From Apostichopus japonicus (lineage: Eukaryota > Echinodermata > Holothuroidea > Aspidochirotida > Stichopodidae), in assembly GCF_037975245.1 (NCBI RefSeq), contig NC_092577.1, positions 3,677,501-3,741,500 on the forward strand: a stretch of 64,000 bases of DNA, given 5' to 3'. Under the pieces are notes generated by a model. That model was given only the letters and a program-made list of their open reading frames with translations, did no database searches and was not told the DNA's origin. The position numbers and the translations under genes are program-made. Below, one piece after another: positions 24,111 to 36,892 of the stretch. Within the stretch, counting starts at the first letter, position 1, and each line of letters begins with the position of its first letter.

Positions 24111-25785
24111 TTTTTACCTTTGTATTAAAAGGGAACGAAAAGTGACAACAAATTTGGTAACAGCTTGAGATAGTTTAAGGATGTCTTCGTTGCATAAACT
24201 TCGTATGGTGGATGATGTAAAGGCAATGCGATGTAGAAAAGAGATCATTTATCCGATGAAAGTCAATGAAAGTAATGGCACTATAGTCGACGATTACATT
24301 TTACTTTTCCAGTTGTTCCAAATAAATACGATACTTAGCTTTCTGATTCAAATAGACTCTTCATTTGTTTGAATTTCCTTAGTGAAAATCCATCTTCATG
24401 TCATTTAAAACAGAAACCCGAATCGTCACGATTTCACAGACAGTGGTGTCTGCAGTAAGCTATCGATTTATTTTAATATTATCTATAGAATAGATATATG
24501 GCTCACGACCGTTGTATGCTACGTCAATAGAAAATTGCACACTACACCGGTACTGTTAAGCTTCGACGCATCCTTCCCAAATTCAAATCAATAAATGTTA
24601 AGACGCCTTGATCGCCCTCATATGTTCTCTGAAATTCAAAGTATATACATACACAAACATGTAAAGAACTGTTTCAAGTATTGTCAAAAGAAAATGGGCT
24701 TCACACGATGGACAATTATTGCAGCAATAGGGGAATCCCCAATAACTATTTCGACTACATATAGGACAGACGGCGTTCCAAGTAAGTAAATATCATGTAA
24801 AAATCAATAGTTGGCTATTGCATAGAGGTGCCGCCATACACAAAATGTAAAGTTTGGAAGCAACTCTCTGCGGTGATATTATATATGATACAATAAATCT
24901 ATATAGTATGGAGGTTAACGTTACATTGTATATAGTCTTTGTAATGATATCGTACTGTTATTATTGTAAGGATTACATATTACAGAAATTCTGACTCAAT
25001 TAGCTTACTAAAGTTATCAATGAGAACTAATCAGAATTGAGCTTGACTTGGAAAGTAAATATTATAGTTTGTTGGTTTCTGTTCTGAAGTATGGCGTCTT
25101 ATTAGCACTTTAAAACATACAATGATCTATACGCAAGCTCACAGGCCTCAATCCAACACAACCGAACGTTGGCCCGATTCCTGGCCACTCTCATATCGCG
25201 ATCAGTGATTTCTCAGCACCAAGAGCTAAAAGAGAAGCTATCCTTCTTCAAAACTTCAGTGAGTAGGAAGTCCCAAAGCTTGATATGTTTCGTCATATGG
25301 ATGACTTTGCTCAATCCAAAGAAACGTCAAACGCAACTCCAACAGCAGCCAGCGTTGTAGAATCAACGTCAGCAGTTTGAAACCGAGAACTATGTCTGTA
25401 ACAGAATGACAGGGACAAAATGAGTAGATCAAGTAAAAAAACAGATAATTTAGACCATAATGTAACAATGTCTATTAAAACGACTATACATCTCTTCTTC
25501 CGTCGATTGCCACCTAGTCTACGTTTTTTCTTATGGCCCCAAATCTTTTTTTCTTCGCACCATTATCCCAAATGATTAGTCTATCAACTTCAGACACAAT
25601 ATAGTTACCACCTCTGATTGTTTTAATTTTACACAAATATTTGTGCTACTCGGATATGAATCTCTTGGTTCATATTTAATTGACGCCATCTATTTTCTAT
25701 GTTGATCATTGTGATGACAGTGTAACTTGTTTTGCATACGTCGAATATTGATATAAGGGGCGAACAATGATCATTTGACTGCTTA
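24111..25785. other. Intergenic, no gene seen
   Basis: Upstream of the propeller-only ORF. I looked here for missing coiled-coil or B-box sequence on the minus strand and saw none. No element ends or RNA genes recognised. Confidence 0.55.
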
Positions 25786-25789
25786 AACA

Positions 25790-25965
25790 TTCATAACATT
25801 GATTGACAATTAGAACATTGGTGGACTATTAGAACATTGATGGACTATTAGAACATTGATGGACTATTAGAACATTGATGGACTATTAGAACATTCATGA
25901 ACTATTAGAACATTCATGAACTATTAGAACATTGATGGACACTTACAACATTGATGGACTATAAC
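25790..25965. repeat. 19-bp minisatellite downstream of TRIM-B
   Basis: About nine copies of actattagaacattgatgg, the copy-B version of the array at 1-165. Most units here have gattgatgg-type endings where copy A mostly has cattcatgg, so the arrays have homogenised separately. Confidence 0.9.
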
Positions 25966-26055
25966 AACATGTTTAGAGTCGACAGAACTTAGAGGTACGT
26001 CGGTAAAACATTAATTTGGACTCCTTCAATCATCAATCTGCCACGCTATGCTATT

Positions 26056-28263
26056 TTACTCATAACCAAAAGATGACTGAAAACTTACTAAGTTGTACTG
26101 AAATATTTTCCCAGTTTTCCAGGTAGACACTAATAATGTTTCTTCTCTTCTGGTGCTCACCGTAGAAATACACAACGCGTCATCATGCACATGTCTTGTT
26201 GCAAGTAAACGTTGTCCATCGCGACTGTATTGTACTAATATGCGTTTAAATGAACTCATAGTAACTGCTGACCACAATATGTAGATGAATTCATTTTGGT
26301 CAGTGCATACGCCAATGGGCCAACAATTAGATCTTTTGGTGTTTGGTTTGGCAAACTGGAACATAACCATGCAAGTCGAGCCCGTAATAGAGATAGCGTA
26401 AGCTTCCATACCGGCCCTATCACACACGATTAGATTTTTGCCGTGTACCGCAATGTCTCTGGGCCATCGAACGGTAGATGGAAGGCTAAGGGCATGACTG
26501 TAATTCAATTGGTCATCGAAGACGGAAATATCTCGGCTGTCTTTATAACCAATGAATATGTCATTGTTGGCCTCATCAACAGTTACACATGATACATCTT
26601 GACCAAAAGGCCAAACGCTATCGTTATTCTTTAAATCCATCTCTGTATATGTGCCATCGCGAATGTCATATAGTCCAATTTCATTATTCCAACAAACTGT
26701 TACGACTTTGAACTTTGTCATAAAATCACAATAACGACATTCGAAAGCTAAGTCGGATACAATCTCGTCTTGTCTCAAAGTTGTACCTTTCAAATCGATA
26801 ACAGTAATGTGCGAATGATCTTGCGAAGACTCACCTGTGACGACAATGGTACCTTCATCATTGCCAGTGATACCGTTAATGCCCCATTGTTTGGAGTGAA
26901 TCCCATCGACATCAACCTCGTCATCAGCAACCTCACTGATGTCAACATGGGACTTTCTATCACAATTCTCAAATTTTGTTATCCTGATTTGCGATAATAC
27001 CTTAAAATCAGGAATCTCCCTGTCCATATCTCGCATCAAACTGTCGATCACAGAGCACATCATTGGTATGCACTGGATGTCAGCCCAATCATTTCGGATC
27101 GTAAGATGTGCGCTTACAGTCGCTTGGATATTGTTAAGCCTGCTATCAATCGAATCCCAAAAATCTGATATAGCTTTCATTTCTTCCTGGTTACGCCTTG
27201 CATTTATTTCGATTTCTGACACAATACGTTTAAATTCTATCTTGAGGTTAGCAAGTTGATCGAACAGTTTACCTTGTTCTTGGTTATTTTCTGCTTGCAA
27301 AGCTTGAAAGGCGGTTTCTAATTCCTTCTTCTCCTTATCACATATTCTATCATACTCCTCATTCAATTCTTGAACTTGTTTCTTTAAACTGAGTTTATCT
27401 GTTGATATTTTTCCAAGGCTAAGTACATCTTTCATTTGTACCATTCCTCTGTCAAGTTTATCGACTTCATTGTGTATTTTGCCTTTAATGATTTCCTCCA
27501 TGCGATCAAATTGGTTTTGAATATGGGATTTTCGTCTTTCAACGACATGTTTTAACTTTTCTGTTGATTTCGTCATTAACGCACGCTTCTTTTGAACCCT
27601 TTCAATGTAATTCAACAAATTATCCATCTTTTGATTGATTCGATTTCGTTCTTCTGATGCCAAATAGGGTACGTCATTGCAAAGCTCGTGATCGGCATGC
27701 TCCACCAAAGAACATTCTCTACACATAAGATGGTTACCATGACATGTTCTGCAACAAAGTTCTAACATATTTTCGGGATGATCACGGCATCTGGAAATAT
27801 CTGTTAGTGCAGCCCAATTTGCATTATTCAACTGTCCCGTTTTTAAGTCGTTCATTGATAGTGTACGATGTCGTGACTTAGATGTTGCTCCATGATTATC
27901 AAAGCAATTCTGACAAATGAAATCATCACAATTGATGCAGAAAGCACCAGCATTCTCTATATTTCGACATGACAGACATTTCCTTCTTGTATCAATAGCT
28001 TGCTTTATTCTGTGCAGTTGAAGTATGTTCTTCATACTGATGTCAACAAGGAGTCCCTCTACTCCATTCTCTGGTAGTGCGTGAACTATTCCACAATCAG
28101 GACATTGTAATTTGTTATCATTTCCATCGATAAGACCCATGAGACAACTGGCACAGTATCGATGAAGACATGATAGAAGCTTTGGTTCCTTTAGCTCATT
28201 GAGACAGATGGAGCATATTAGTAAGCTATCATCTGTTTCTAAGAACGGTAATATGGATGTCAT
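26056..28263 (-). CDS. TRIM-B: RING/B-box/coiled-coil/beta-propeller E3 ubiquitin ligase
   Basis: A 735-residue intact single-exon protein and the recent duplicate of TRIM-A. RING cysteines and histidine are all present at the same positions (C17 to C57), as are both B-boxes, the coiled coil and the propeller. It differs from TRIM-A by roughly 30 residues; changes include R25K, G38A and N46D in or near the RING and a scatter in the propeller. The C-terminus is six residues longer (ends SSFGYE) because the stop position has shifted. By eye amino-acid changes outnumber silent ones less than 2:1, so there is no sign of strong positive selection and both copies look functional. It is divergent from the PSP94-like gene, with 4.1 kb between the start codons. 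Confidence 0.93.
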   Translation of the reverse strand: MTSILPFLETDDSLLICSICLNELKEPKLLSCLHRYCASCLMGLIDGNDNKLQCPDCGIVHALPENGVEGLLVDISMKNILQLHRIKQAIDTRRKCLSCRNIENAGAFCINCDDFICQNCFDNHGATSKSRHRTLSMNDLKTGQLNNANWAALTDISRCRDHPENMLELCCRTCHGNHLMCRECSLVEHADHELCNDVPYLASEERNRINQKMDNLLNYIERVQKKRALMTKSTEKLKHVVERRKSHIQNQFDRMEEIIKGKIHNEVDKLDRGMVQMKDVLSLGKISTDKLSLKKQVQELNEEYDRICDKEKKELETAFQALQAENNQEQGKLFDQLANLKIEFKRIVSEIEINARRNQEEMKAISDFWDSIDSRLNNIQATVSAHLTIRNDWADIQCIPMMCSVIDSLMRDMDREIPDFKVLSQIRITKFENCDRKSHVDISEVADDEVDVDGIHSKQWGINGITGNDEGTIVVTGESSQDHSHITVIDLKGTTLRQDEIVSDLAFECRYCDFMTKFKVVTVCWNNEIGLYDIRDGTYTEMDLKNNDSVWPFGQDVSCVTVDEANNDIFIGYKDSRDISVFDDQLNYSHALSLPSTVRWPRDIAVHGKNLIVCDRAGMEAYAISITGSTCMVMFQFAKPNTKRSNCWPIGVCTDQNEFIYILWSAVTMSSFKRILVQYSRDGQRLLATRHVHDDALCISTVSTRREETLLVSTWKTGKIFQYNLVSFQSSFGYE

Positions 28264-28344
28264 CTTTGCAGACCTGGAATGAGCTGGGTCAGGAATGAAT
28301 GGAAATACACGTATTCAAACTTTATTAATTACCAAGGGATCTCA

Positions 28345-28880
28345 GTGCATAATACGTATACCATGAGATGGAGCATTTTGTATGCCTGCTTGCGTAATTA
28401 TTAGTCCAATTTCTGCTTCAAATAAAAGCCAACATGATAATGACGTTGCTTAATAATAAGCGAATACGGTGTCTAATCAGTAGGTTAGCGACGCTTCTCC
28501 ACACAGTACTAATCACATTCATATCAAATAAAAGGATTAAGTTATTAAGTTCATGGTTTCTTTTTCCATGGGACTAAAATGATTATATCGCTTAATACGT
28601 ATACCATGCGATGGAGCATTTCGTATGTCTGCTTGCGTAATTATTAGTCCAAATTCTGCCTCAAATTAAAGCCAACATGATAATGACGTTACTTAATAAT
28701 AAGCGAATAAGGTGTCTTATCAGTAGATTATCAACGCTTCTCCATACAATACTAATCACATTCACAATTTTTTACATCAAGTAATTGAAGAGATATTACC
28801 ATTAGCAGATTGCGGAGACATTTGTGAATATCTAATAAAAGGATAAAGTTCATCGTTTCTTCTTTCATGGGAATAAAATG
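28345..28880. repeat. Two 235-bp-type tandem repeats upstream of TRIM-B
   Basis: The unit marker acgtataccatg occurs at 28354 and 28597 (243-bp spacing, explained by an 8-bp ttaagtta insertion in the first unit). TRIM-A has three units in the same place, so one unit was gained or lost after the duplication. Confidence 0.85.
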
Positions 28881-31800
28881 ATTATATCGCTATATTAATG
28901 GTGCTTTGCAAAGAACAATCTGTAAGAAGTTGACCTGATTGGAAGATTTCATATAGGTGTTGCCTGTTTAGACTATAGGGACTCTCAATATTGACTTAAT
29001 ACCATCTTGCCTGTCTAGTTTATATTGCTTGAGTTTCATTGACTTACGTGTCTCCGCTTCATTTGATGGATATATGGATGGATGGATGGATAGATTGATG
29101 GATGGATGAATGGATCGATAGATGGATGGATGGATGGATAGTAAGATACATAAACACGCTATTCTGGCGCGTTTCAGCTAGTTAGATCTCTTTAAGAAGT
29201 ACTGCTATCAAAGAAAGAGTAGTTTTTTCACTTATATGACATGTCTCTCTTACAGTGATGTTGTTGCAACGGTGAAATAACTCTCTATCTAACCTGTTGA
29301 TAGTTCTTAAGAAACAGAAATATTATAAAGAATGTGCTTGTTTTTTTTCTTTTTACATTCGCCACTATAAGTAAACATTGACCTATCATTCATATTTTAA
29401 TATATATATTTTATTATTCTGTTCGCTTACATTGAAGCCTTACCTTGACCAAAGTAGGTTTCTTCTTTTGCGTACAGTGTCACTCGGGGACAAGTCAAAC
29501 CTTCTGTATTTGTTGCAACCGCGGTGTTTCAGAGTGAACAAGGAAGAGTAGCCTAAGTTAGTTCTACTCCTTAATGACAACGTCAAAGCCAATAGGGATG
29601 TCACAAAGTTACGATCTCGCGACACTTCCTTATAGCTCTGTAGCTGGTAACAAGTGGATAGATTCTTTGATGATAAATTTGAGTGACGCACTTGAACTAT
29701 CTCAATTTCAAGTTTTAAGATATGCAACATCCAACACTTGATTTTAATGTTTAGCAGTTATAGGTACTGAAGAGACCATAGTGGTAGAAGTAAGCTACAT
29801 TAAATGTACTCTTGAATTACACCTTTACTTGTGATTTAACTATTTCAACACACAATACGAGAAATGCCCTTGTGTAAATCTTAACTAAATTTTTGAATAT
29901 TTCTGGATATTTGGAGAGACTCCAAATTTAGAGTGTTACCAAAAAAAAAATATATCCATGAAATATGATCCATGGCTCAAAATATAAAAAAATATATAAA
30001 TAAAAGGATTTGAATATATTTACTCCATAAGTTGGATTTTATTTTATTTTTTAATTCGTGTTTCTAATTTTGTTTGATGTGTAGAAAACTATTGCAACGT
30101 CAAATATTGTTTATTTAATTAAAGGTATATTTTGGCAGACGATGTAACACTAATTAAAATGAAATAATATTCCACACTGTCAGTTAAAAAAAAAACCATC
30201 ATTACATCTTGTTCATGACTCGAGTGATGAATGATTGAAAGTATCCTATTTCGATTGACTAATCGTTCCATACTCACTCAAAAGAATCATAGAATGTGCC
30301 CCGTGATGTCATCATTTTCTAACGTTCTTCAAAAGCTTGACTTTCCTATTTCAATTCTCATCTTGGTTTGTCCTTGATTATTTGCTAATTACTCTAAATT
30401 CATCATTTTTTTAAAGGCAATATGTTTAATATTACTCGTCTCTGTTGATATATGATTTGAATATGATGAAGCGAGACAAAACAATGTTTGCTCAATTCCT
30501 TGTTACCAGATGCATTCATACAATTTTACATATATTATCAAGTCTGCATATAACAAGCCATGTTAGAATTTATTTATAAATCGTTTGGTTAACATACGGG
30601 TCATATTGAATACTGAATATCATGGCCTGTACAGAAGCAACGTCCTAAGGCTTTGTACCAGAGTAAAGCAATTCAACGGAAGGACAAACAAGTACAAAGA
30701 GCACATATTGAGTCACGCACGCATGTCAGAAGGTCACCCAGCAGTCACTCTTCTATATGAAACAAACATAATATGTGACCAATAAACAACCGAGCAATGT
30801 CAACAGGTAATAAAAGTTCCTTTTGTTGGATTCGAATCTCGTGGTGTTTGTCAAGGATACAAGCTAATTCAAACAAACCTGTCTGTAAAGGAATGCTAAA
30901 AAAAGAAATATCCCGTAAGCAACGAGATATCTGCGTTCGCCCTAGCTGCAGTGTTGGCAGCCATTTAAAGACAGATCACTGCCTGTTTCCTTGTGGGAAA
31001 CACTCCAACTCACCATGTTAATGTCCCCCCCCCCCCATTCGCCCTAGCTGCGTGGCTTGTACTGCTGACAGCCCTGCATCTAACATGCAGATCACTGCAC
31101 TCAGCAGGTGCTATCCAAGTAATGAAGCGGCAACAGTTATTCCCCCCCCCCCACCTCCCACCCCTCCAAGGTGTAAGTTAAAGTTGACACAGTACATGTT
31201 GCCAATATGAGTATCTATAATCTGGCTCTGTGATATGTGTAATCACTCGTGGATGAATGATAACACGGATATAATGGTTGAAACGGATGAAACGCATGGA
31301 ACGGATGAAATGAATGAAATAAAAGAATGATGAGGATGAAGTGGACGAAGTGAACGAAGTGGACAAAGTGAACGAAGTGGGCGAAGTGGACAAAGTGCAC
31401 GAAGTGGGTGAATGGATGAATAGATGGATTAAATTGCCGAATTACAGTCTACACTTCTATCTGGCAGTGCGATTTCGATTCTTAAACATGAAAACCTTTT
31501 GATGTTTTATTTGCTGTCAATCTTGCATTAAATTGAAGCAACTCCCAATTCGGCGGAGCCAACATTTATTATCAATATCAAATACGACTTAAACATTGAG
31601 AAAAAAACCCTGTTACAATAGATGTTTCATTGCGAAAATTCACCTTTGTTTCCGTCGAATTTTGCAACGTTCGGCTTTACATGCATGATATAACATACGA
31701 CGCCAATCGTCTGTAATGAGTGTGAAACGCAACACACAACTGCTGTTAAAACTAGCGCAATGTAATTTTATGACGCTTCATTTAAATCGAACGCAGAATA

Positions 31801-32300
31801 GTTTGACCTTGAAAGGCTAACTAATTGCATGAAAAGAAACAACTTGCAAGAAAAAGTTCGATCATCATCACTTTTATTCACCAATTTCTTTACTTTGCCA
31901 TTGAATATTGAACACGTTTTATTATTTTGTAAGCGTCCAATATAACTTATATAAAAAGACGAATTAACCTTATAAATAATGAAATGACAGACAAAAGTCG
32001 CATCTGTGTTCTTCTTTTTCACCTACCATGAAGGTTATAAGCATGATTTTATGAGAACTTGTGATCAATTGAACTGTTTCCCGCCTCATTGTTATATCAG
32101 ATTTGGCACTATCATTTCACAGATGTTTCACGTAACCTCGAAATAACAATGTTAAGTTGGACATGTGTTATCAATTATACATTATTTAGCAAGTGAATGA
32201 GTCAATACCTTTCACACATAGGAAGCAACAGTTACTTGTTCATAAGGGGAAAAGGTTTTGAGCAGATGATCACTGCCCGTTGACCAACTCAAGAGAAAAG
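28881..32300. other. Intergenic between divergent TRIM-B and PSP94-like gene
   Basis: Contains a gatg microsatellite (29066-29142), C-runs at 31025-31037 and 31142-31152, and the degenerate gtggacgaa-type simple repeat at 31250-31430. The frames are small and not conserved with copy A. Promoters of both flanking genes must lie within or near this interval. Confidence 0.6.
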
Positions 32301-32302
32301 GT

Positions 32303-32309
32303 TATAAAT
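32303..32309 (+). promoter_or_regulatory. TATA box of the PSP94-like gene
   Basis: The motif tataaat starts 38 bp before the start codon. If used, transcription would begin about 30 bp further on, leaving a very short 5' leader. The ATG has a good Kozak context (A at -3, G at +4). Confidence 0.5.
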
Positions 32310-32340
32310 CAGCCAGAGATTAACCGTAATTGATACAAAG

Positions 32341-35179
32341 ATGGCGTCGTTCCATGTGCTTGCCTTATTAGTATTCATGGTGGTTGGATATGCTAATTCT
32401 TACTGTATTGAAGGTAATATTAATTCTTGTTTTCATTTCAACGTCAAGTGAACTTACTAGAAAACCTAAACGAAAGTAAATCAGCAATATACTGGACAAA
32501 CTAAAACATTTTCTATGCATTTAAACCAAAAGTAGATGAGGAAGCATTTATTTCAATGTAGTTTTCCATATCTCGTCGCCTAGACACCTTTTTGTTGCAT
32601 AAACCAGACGTTAGAGGCACGTCGTCAGAGGCCATTACTTCATTATTTGAATTAAGCCGTGGCTAGTTAATCTGACTATACTTTAATGGCTATGAGACAT
32701 CAAGATCGACAAATCTATCCAAATCTGTTCAGTTCCAGCTGCTTTTAAAAAAGTGTTAGGTATCTCTGTCATGTGAGGTGGATCCAGAATTTTATAAAGA
32801 ATCCGTTGAAGCCGACCTCCATGTAGGTTGTGTAAGCATTAAAAGATAATGTTTCAGTCACTCCATGGTGAATGATGAGACATATGTGATTATGAGTTAG
32901 GTCTATTATTAGGTATAAGCTTGTTTTAGTAGACTATGTCTAGTACAAACGGTTTACAATGTGATCATTATGTGCTCTGTTGCTTGTACGAAGTTAATGT
33001 ATGAAGATATATAGCTAGGCTAGTACAAAGATATATAGCAAGGCTAGCATAATATTTTGGTTTACCATTATAATATTAAACGCGCTGCACAATCTTGTGA
33101 GTATGTAGTCATGGTTGGTTAACTGGAAAAGTTCCACATTGTCTACTATCAGAAAATCCTGCTAAATGAATAACTTATTGAATTTTTGATAATATAAATT
33201 TGCAAATTATCGACATATTTCGATGAGACTTCAGGGAAAGACCAGAGTGACACGTGTCAATAGAATTCCTTTGAATTTCATCTAGTAAGATTTGTAGGCT
33301 ATCCGAACATTAAGCGAGGAAAAAAAAGGTATCTGCAAAATTTGGCACTAGCATTGTTTTGAATTACATACAAAATTTCGTAAAGGAACTTCTCAAATTA
33401 GATTATACAAGCCAGAAAATTCAAGCCATAACTTATAATACAATATTGTAGTGTAGAATTTACATAGAAATGTAAACAAATATATTTCAATTGCGTAGTA
33501 GAATGATCTTGCATTTTTACATTTACAACCTTAAATATATTTTCAATAATTCCGATTGTTTCAGTTTACATCGATCCACCAGTTGGCCCGGAGAATGCCC
33601 GTTGCCAGCAGGATTTTTTCAGCAGTAGCCACCCATGTACAGATTGCTCCTGCAACGAAAGTGGAACAAACTACAAATGTTGTTATTAGTAAGAATTAAT
33701 AAAATGTTATGCAATGTTTGTCACACGTGCCTTAGTCATTTGCTTTAATGTGGAAGTTCTTTCCACCGCACTTAATCTTCATTTTGATATATATATGTCA
33801 GAACAGAACGTGAGACTTTTCGTACCAACTTATATCGATCACTATAGTAACTTTCAGTAACAATGTTAATGTAGTTCGGGTAGTCATAAAACCGTTCGTC
33901 ACAACCTTTCCGCATATGACATTTTTTCCAGGAAAAAAGTTTTTTTTGCAAATGAAGGAAGTAGTTCAATTTCAGAACAATTAGTTACTCTACTTAGACG
34001 AGTTCAGCTTCATTTAAAATTGTGACGAAACAAAGCCAAAATGATAACTGTCATAATGATAACTGTCAATTTATTGATTAAGCGGTGGAAAATGGAGAAG
34101 GAAACTTCAGGTTGTGTTCATCACAATGGGGCGGTCATGGCGCTGTCATGTATACCCCAATGTGCGTGCTTCGTTCTGTTTACGAATCACTTGGAGGCGC
34201 CCATGATCATGCGAACACGCCGAGTGAAAGTGTCTATGCCGACGCGCCTCTGTGTAGTTAAACCGACCGGAAACGTGTTTAGGTCACGTGTATAAAACAG
34301 ATAATTGTTTGACTTGCTTCACACGATGCCTTCTTCAACAGTTACTAACTAACGTATGGTGATCGACTCATGCTACCGCTGTGTTAATGCTGTTGATTGT
34401 ATCCCACGATACTAAAACTCATAGCAGCAGATTGCCAAGTTTCGTGGAACTAGATATGACCGAAATATTAGCGCCCTCATTTGATATATTTTTGCGCGCG
34501 CGATTGCAAAGCCGCATTGATAGGAACCAAGGACTACTCACCATTTAATAACCATGACAGATTTAGCCTTCAGCTTAATGTGTTAATATTTGTTTGGAAT
34601 GATACCCTACTTCGTAGGGCATGTGATTAACTTGAGGAAACGTGGGCAAGCGCTCGGCAGACAACTTTAACTGCCCTTGATAATTTCTCTTTGGTAAATT
34701 TGATGATATTAATTTTATTCATTAAACTTTTAACCTTGTCTGCCTTTTTTACAACAACCAAAATAACAGACTTATTGTAGGTCAGACGTCTTTAATATAT
34801 GTATAAGATATTGGTAACTATGTTCTTTAAAGTCATATCTTCTCTATACTGATTTGCAACCTTGAGCGGAAATGTTAAAGATAGATCTAAGCAAAATGCC
34901 CTCATGTATCTTCCACTACAGCTTTTGGTGTACCTTTCGTCCCTTCTCCTCATGCTGACACCATGATTTTGAAATGTAACTATATGTATTACAAATTACA
35001 ACTATGAATCTATTTGTTTTTTCTTATTTCGTATCCATAGTGACACCGCCTACAAACCTATCGTGGCAAATAATGAATACTGTGACGTCATATTCGACCA
35101 AGAGAACTGCGTCTATACCACCAATACTAAGTCAACAGACTACCCGGACGCCTGCACCGAGAAAGGAAAAATACTCTAG
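32341..35179 (+). CDS. PSP94/beta-microseminoprotein-like secreted protein, three exons
   Basis: Exons 32341-32413, 33565-33688 and 35041-35179 join to 112 codons with a TAG stop, giving 111 residues. Splice sites are canonical (AAG|GTAATA, TTTCAG|, |GTAAGA, CCATAG|); introns are phase 1 and phase 2. Residues 1 to about 20 form a signal peptide with a hydrophobic core (LALLVFMVVG). The mature part has ten cysteines (22, 38, 49, 52, 54, 63, 64, 80, 89, 104) in the CxxCxC...CC order of beta-microseminoprotein, whose human member also has ten cysteines and 114 residues. It should be a small disulphide-bonded secreted protein. Function is not readable here; from memory, the family is tandemly expanded in a sea cucumber and expressed during gut regeneration. 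An AATAAA occurs about 390 bp downstream (35567). Expression evidence is lacking, but the reading frame, splice phases and cysteine pattern agree. Confidence 0.85.
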
Positions 35180-36885
35180 GTTCAAGGTCCGAAACGTTTC
35201 TTGTAGTACTCGAAATTGCTTTTACTCGGAATAGACAGTAAACCTTTTATGTGTGCTAGGGGGTTGTGTGTGTGTGTGTGGTGGAGGGGGGGTAGTGGCT
35301 AAAAGCAATAGCATAAATGACGTAATACAGTGAAAGAATAGCCTTTTTAAAACTTTGTTTTACTACCCATTGCTTTTGATTTCCAATCAATGTTTTAAAT
35401 TGTTTATATTTAAATTGGTATGATATCATTGTCACGTGTACGTAAAAGAAAACTGAGGTAAAATAACGAAATATCCGCCATCCACGATTACTAAAGGTAC
35501 TAGATTACATATGATTTATGTCAACCCTTAATTTAGGTGTATTTCTTCAAAATATTAATAATAATAATAAAAAATTTTTTTGCTTAATTACCATTTGCGA
35601 AGCTAAACTTATTCTTTTCAAGTTAACGCACAGTAATTGACATTAAACCTTCTTATAATAGAATTGTGAACAAGCAGAACAACACCCCCCTTCATGATTA
35701 CGCAAAATAATTAATTGATGTACGAAGTTTAGTTACTTAGTTTAATTATCAATGCATTTTTAAATCGGTTAAAATACATTCCCTACAGTACGGTAATTCA
35801 GATCTCACCACGCTTTAATTTCTCTCTTAAATTTCGTAAACAACTTTATGAAAGCATACGGAAAAAGGTACGGATAAATCGATGATTATATGCTGCTCTC
35901 AGTGGTACCTTACCGAAGAACACAGGGTTTGGTCGATTCGGGCCAGTTGCCAGGCTGTGGCATGGGAAGAGTGTCGTGCTGTTTGCGAGACGCAGCACTC
36001 CTAGGAGAGAGACATTTTATTTGATGTTTGTAGCTATTATCATTACGTTTTGATGCTTTAATTTTGAGAAGCGTAGAATAAACCAACATTTTGAGAAGCG
36101 TAGAATAAACCAGTGTTGCAGAACCAGTTGGTCGGTAGGCATTTTAGACATTTTCGAAGGCCTTGGTGAAAAGGGAAGATTACGCAAAGGGAGCTGTGCA
36201 TCGGTTGGGAAGTTTTAGCTAAAGTTTCACCTGCACCAGGTGAAAGTGTTAAGGGTCGTATTCAATTTTCAAGTGCTGGGAGAGTTCATATATACAACCA
36301 GCTATCATACAGTGATTACAAGACTTTTATGAAGTAGTTCCTAAAACTATGACCATTGTATAAGTTAGCAACTCGAAAAACGTCGCCATGCTTGATGCTT
36401 AAAGACATTGGTAGAATACAATAATAATAATCATAATAATCATAAAAATTATAATAATCCTCAGTTATTTTACGACGCTTAAGCGACCACAAATGTGGGA
36501 GACATTCAACATACCCGTCGCGTGGCTGTCAGTTCAACAGTTTTATCTCAAATCTGGAATCTTGTCAATTTAGAAAGTCACTTCATTTCATTTTTATAAG
36601 GTCTGTAACTTATGAGAGTAAAAAAAATGCTGCAAGAAAGAAACATTTTCTGACGAAAAACACGACATAGAAATTGAATATGTGAAAAAGTGGTAACAAA
36701 CACAAATAATAATAATAAAAATATAACGTAGATTTAATTTTTTAGAAGTCGAATCAAGTGTAACGTGTCCACGATGATTTGTACTACTTCCTTCGCCATC
36801 AACTTCATTTAAAGGAAGATTCGAACACTAGAGAAGATCAAGTTTCGGATTGCTTTTATGGGAATGGTGACTTATAACCTCAGAG
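35180..36885. other. 3' flank of the PSP94-like gene; no other gene seen
   Basis: A GT run (35264-35281), an (AAT)n stretch (35553-35572, 36418-36460) and a 31-bp tandem doublet around ttttgagaagcgtagaata at 36062-36113. Nothing coding recognised. Confidence 0.55.
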
Positions 36886-36886
36886 T

Positions 36887-36892
36887 TTTATT
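36887..36892 (-). terminator. AATAAA signal overlapping the TRIM-C stop region
   Basis: The minus strand reads TAAATAAAAC, so the polyadenylation hexamer begins on the last base of the stop codon. The broken TRIM at 10031 has the same arrangement (GAAATAAAGC). Confidence 0.35.

Larger units (their letters stand above)
25790..33800. repeat. Segmental duplication, copy B
   Basis: Partner of 1-6420. It is longer because it includes about 1.77 kb (31655-33425) absent from copy A; this segment carries the TATA box and first exon of the PSP94-like gene. It has two rather than three 235-bp upstream units. Similarity to copy A stops at the short TA run near 33788. Confidence 0.9.

Noticed and set aside
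35004-35234. 76-codon plus-strand frame
   Set aside because: It overlaps exon 3 of the PSP94-like gene in another frame and lacks the family cysteines.
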